DNA of 18,602 nt, taken from the NCBI GenBank assembly GCA_011374735.1, contig DRPD01000039.1, positions 1 through 18,602 on the forward strand. Direction: 5' to 3'. The stretch comes from Thermopetrobacter sp. (lineage in GTDB: Bacteria; Pseudomonadota; Alphaproteobacteria; Rhizobiales; Aestuariivirgaceae). How positions within the stretch are numbered: position 1 is the stretch's first letter; every line of letters begins with the position of its first letter. The translations under genes and the position numbers were made by a program. This document shows, piece by piece, positions 17,557 through 18,602 of the stretch. A model generated the notes under the pieces. That model did not search any database. It saw only the letters and a program-made list of their open reading frames with translations, and was not told the DNA's origin.

Positions 17557-18602
17557 ATGCCGCTGACCGATCTCGCCACCCTGTTGCTGGGCCGTTTGCT
17601 GGAGCCGGAGACGGCCCATGCGCTGGCCGTGAAGGCGCTGGCCTGCAACCCGCCGCTGCCGGTGGCGCGGGTGGATGATCCACGGCTGCGTCGGCGCCTC
17701 TTGGGGCTGGAATGGGCCAATCCGCTGGGCCTGGCGGCCGGCTTCGACAAGAACGCGGAAGCCTTCGAAGGATTGCTGCGGCTGGGCTTCGGCTTCGTGG
17801 AGGTGGGCACGCTCACCCCGCGCCCGCAGCCCGGCAATCCGCGCCCGCGCCTGTTCCGCCTGCGCGAGGACGGGGCGATCATCAACCGCATGGGCTTCAA
17901 CAACTGCGGCCACGAAGCGGCGTATCGGCGGCTGGCCCGCTACCGTGACAGGGGCGGGACGGGCCTCATCGGCGTCAACATCGGCGCCAACAAGGATTCG
18001 GATGATCGCATCGCCGATTACGCGGCGGGCGCGGCGCGCTTCGCGGAGGTGGCCAGCTATCTCGCCATCAACATCTCCTCGCCCAACACGCCGGGCCTGC
18101 GCGATTTGCAGGGGCCGAAAGAACTGGCCCGGTTGCTGGACGCGGTGGGCGAGGTGCTGAGCCGCGCGCCCCGCCGTCCGCCGGTGGTGGTCAAGATCGC
18201 GCCGGACATCGACGATGAACAGTTGGCCGCCATCATCGAGACGGGCGTCGAAGGCGGTGCCGCCGGGCTGATCGTATCCAACACCACCATCACCCGCCCG
18301 CCCACGCTGCGCTCACCCCATGCGCGGGAAACCGGCGGCCTGTCCGGCCGGCCGCTGTTCGCGCCCTCCACCCGCCTGCTGGCCGCGGCCCATCGGCTGG
18401 CGGCCGGCCGCCTGACGCTGATCGGCGCCGGTGGCGTCATGAGCGGCGCGGACGCCTGGGCCAAGATCACCGCCGGGGCCGCTCTCGTGCAGGTCTATAC
18501 CGGCTTCGTCTATCGCGGCCCGCGGCTGATCGCGGACATCCTGCGGCATCTGGTGGAAAAGCTGGAGGAAGAGAACTTGAGCACCATTGACGCCGCCGTG
18601 GG
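17557..18602 (+). CDS. pyrD: Dihydroorotate dehydrogenase, quinone-dependent (class 2), 3' end cut off
   Basis: PyrD oxidises dihydroorotate to orotate at the inner membrane, passing electrons to quinone, in pyrimidine synthesis. The 348 visible residues run off the right edge with no stop codon. The helical N-terminal extension of the membrane-associated class is present (about residues 1-40). It is followed by LGLAAGFDKNAEA, INRMGFNN and the catalytic loop INISSPNTPGLRDLQ. There the catalytic serine is Ser175, the class 2 base, where class 1 enzymes have cysteine. FMN phosphate contacts fit IGAGGVMSGADAW and VQVYTGFVYRGP. Only a weak GGA precedes the ATG at 17557. Class 2 enzymes are about 340-360 residues, so little should be missing. 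Confidence 0.96.
   Translation, partial: MPLTDLATLLLGRLLEPETAHALAVKALACNPPLPVARVDDPRLRRRLLGLEWANPLGLAAGFDKNAEAFEGLLRLGFGFVEVGTLTPRPQPGNPRPRLFRLREDGAIINRMGFNNCGHEAAYRRLARYRDRGGTGLIGVNIGANKDSDDRIADYAAGAARFAEVASYLAINISSPNTPGLRDLQGPKELARLLDAVGEVLSRAPRRPPVVVKIAPDIDDEQLAAIIETGVEGGAAGLIVSNTTITRPPTLRSPHARETGGLSGRPLFAPSTRLLAAAHRLAAGRLTLIGAGGVMSGADAWAKITAGAALVQVYTGFVYRGPRLIADILRHLVEKLEEENLSTIDAAV

Overview
The window is high-GC DNA with tightly packed genes that look like those of an alphaproteobacterium, most likely of the Rhodospirillales type. The ftsK-lolA gene pair, a full CtrA-type box (TTAA-N7-TTAAC) ahead of ftsK, a GANTC site next to a strong promoter, and the two-subunit 2-oxoacid:ferredoxin oxidoreductase all fit this. 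The genus is an inference from gene content. I see no prophage, insertion sequence, CRISPR array, tRNA or rRNA.

Positions 1-9471 read rightward. They hold the 3' end of an ammonium transporter gene with a classical terminator, then ftsK (DNA translocase of the divisome) and lolA (periplasmic lipoprotein carrier). Next comes an unusual 335-base gene-free stretch (4063-4397). It has two small palindromes, a near-consensus sigma-70 promoter, and about 150 bases that fold into four consecutive hairpins ending in a perfect rho-independent terminator. I read this as an undescribed small RNA gene, and it is the strongest novel candidate here. After it come a DinG/XPD-family iron-sulfur helicase and a second gene-free patch with a 17-bp hairpin and an 83-bp cloverleaf-like palindrome. 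Then follow phhB (pterin carbinolamine dehydratase), a YcxB-like membrane protein whose start overlaps the phhB stop, and a class II aldolase fused to a C-terminal Dabb domain.

Positions 9472-17453 read leftward. In transcription order they are a hybrid sensor histidine kinase, trxB (thioredoxin reductase), mtnP (methylthioadenosine phosphorylase), znuC and znuB (zinc ABC transporter ATPase and permease), and korA and korB (2-oxoacid:ferredoxin oxidoreductase). trxB-mtnP-znuC-znuB are spaced or overlapped like one operon. korAB may have its own weak promoter inside the end of znuB. The aldolase and korB genes converge with no base between their stop codons.

At the right edge, divergent from the kinase, is pyrD (quinone-dependent dihydroorotate dehydrogenase). 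It has a recognisable promoter and runs off the window.

Most genes are housekeeping. The points of interest are the 4.1-4.3 kb RNA locus, the 7.3 kb palindromic element, the aldolase-Dabb fusion, the kinase with a degenerate inner receiver, the probable relic exonuclease domain on the helicase, and the LolA twin-arginine-like signal.
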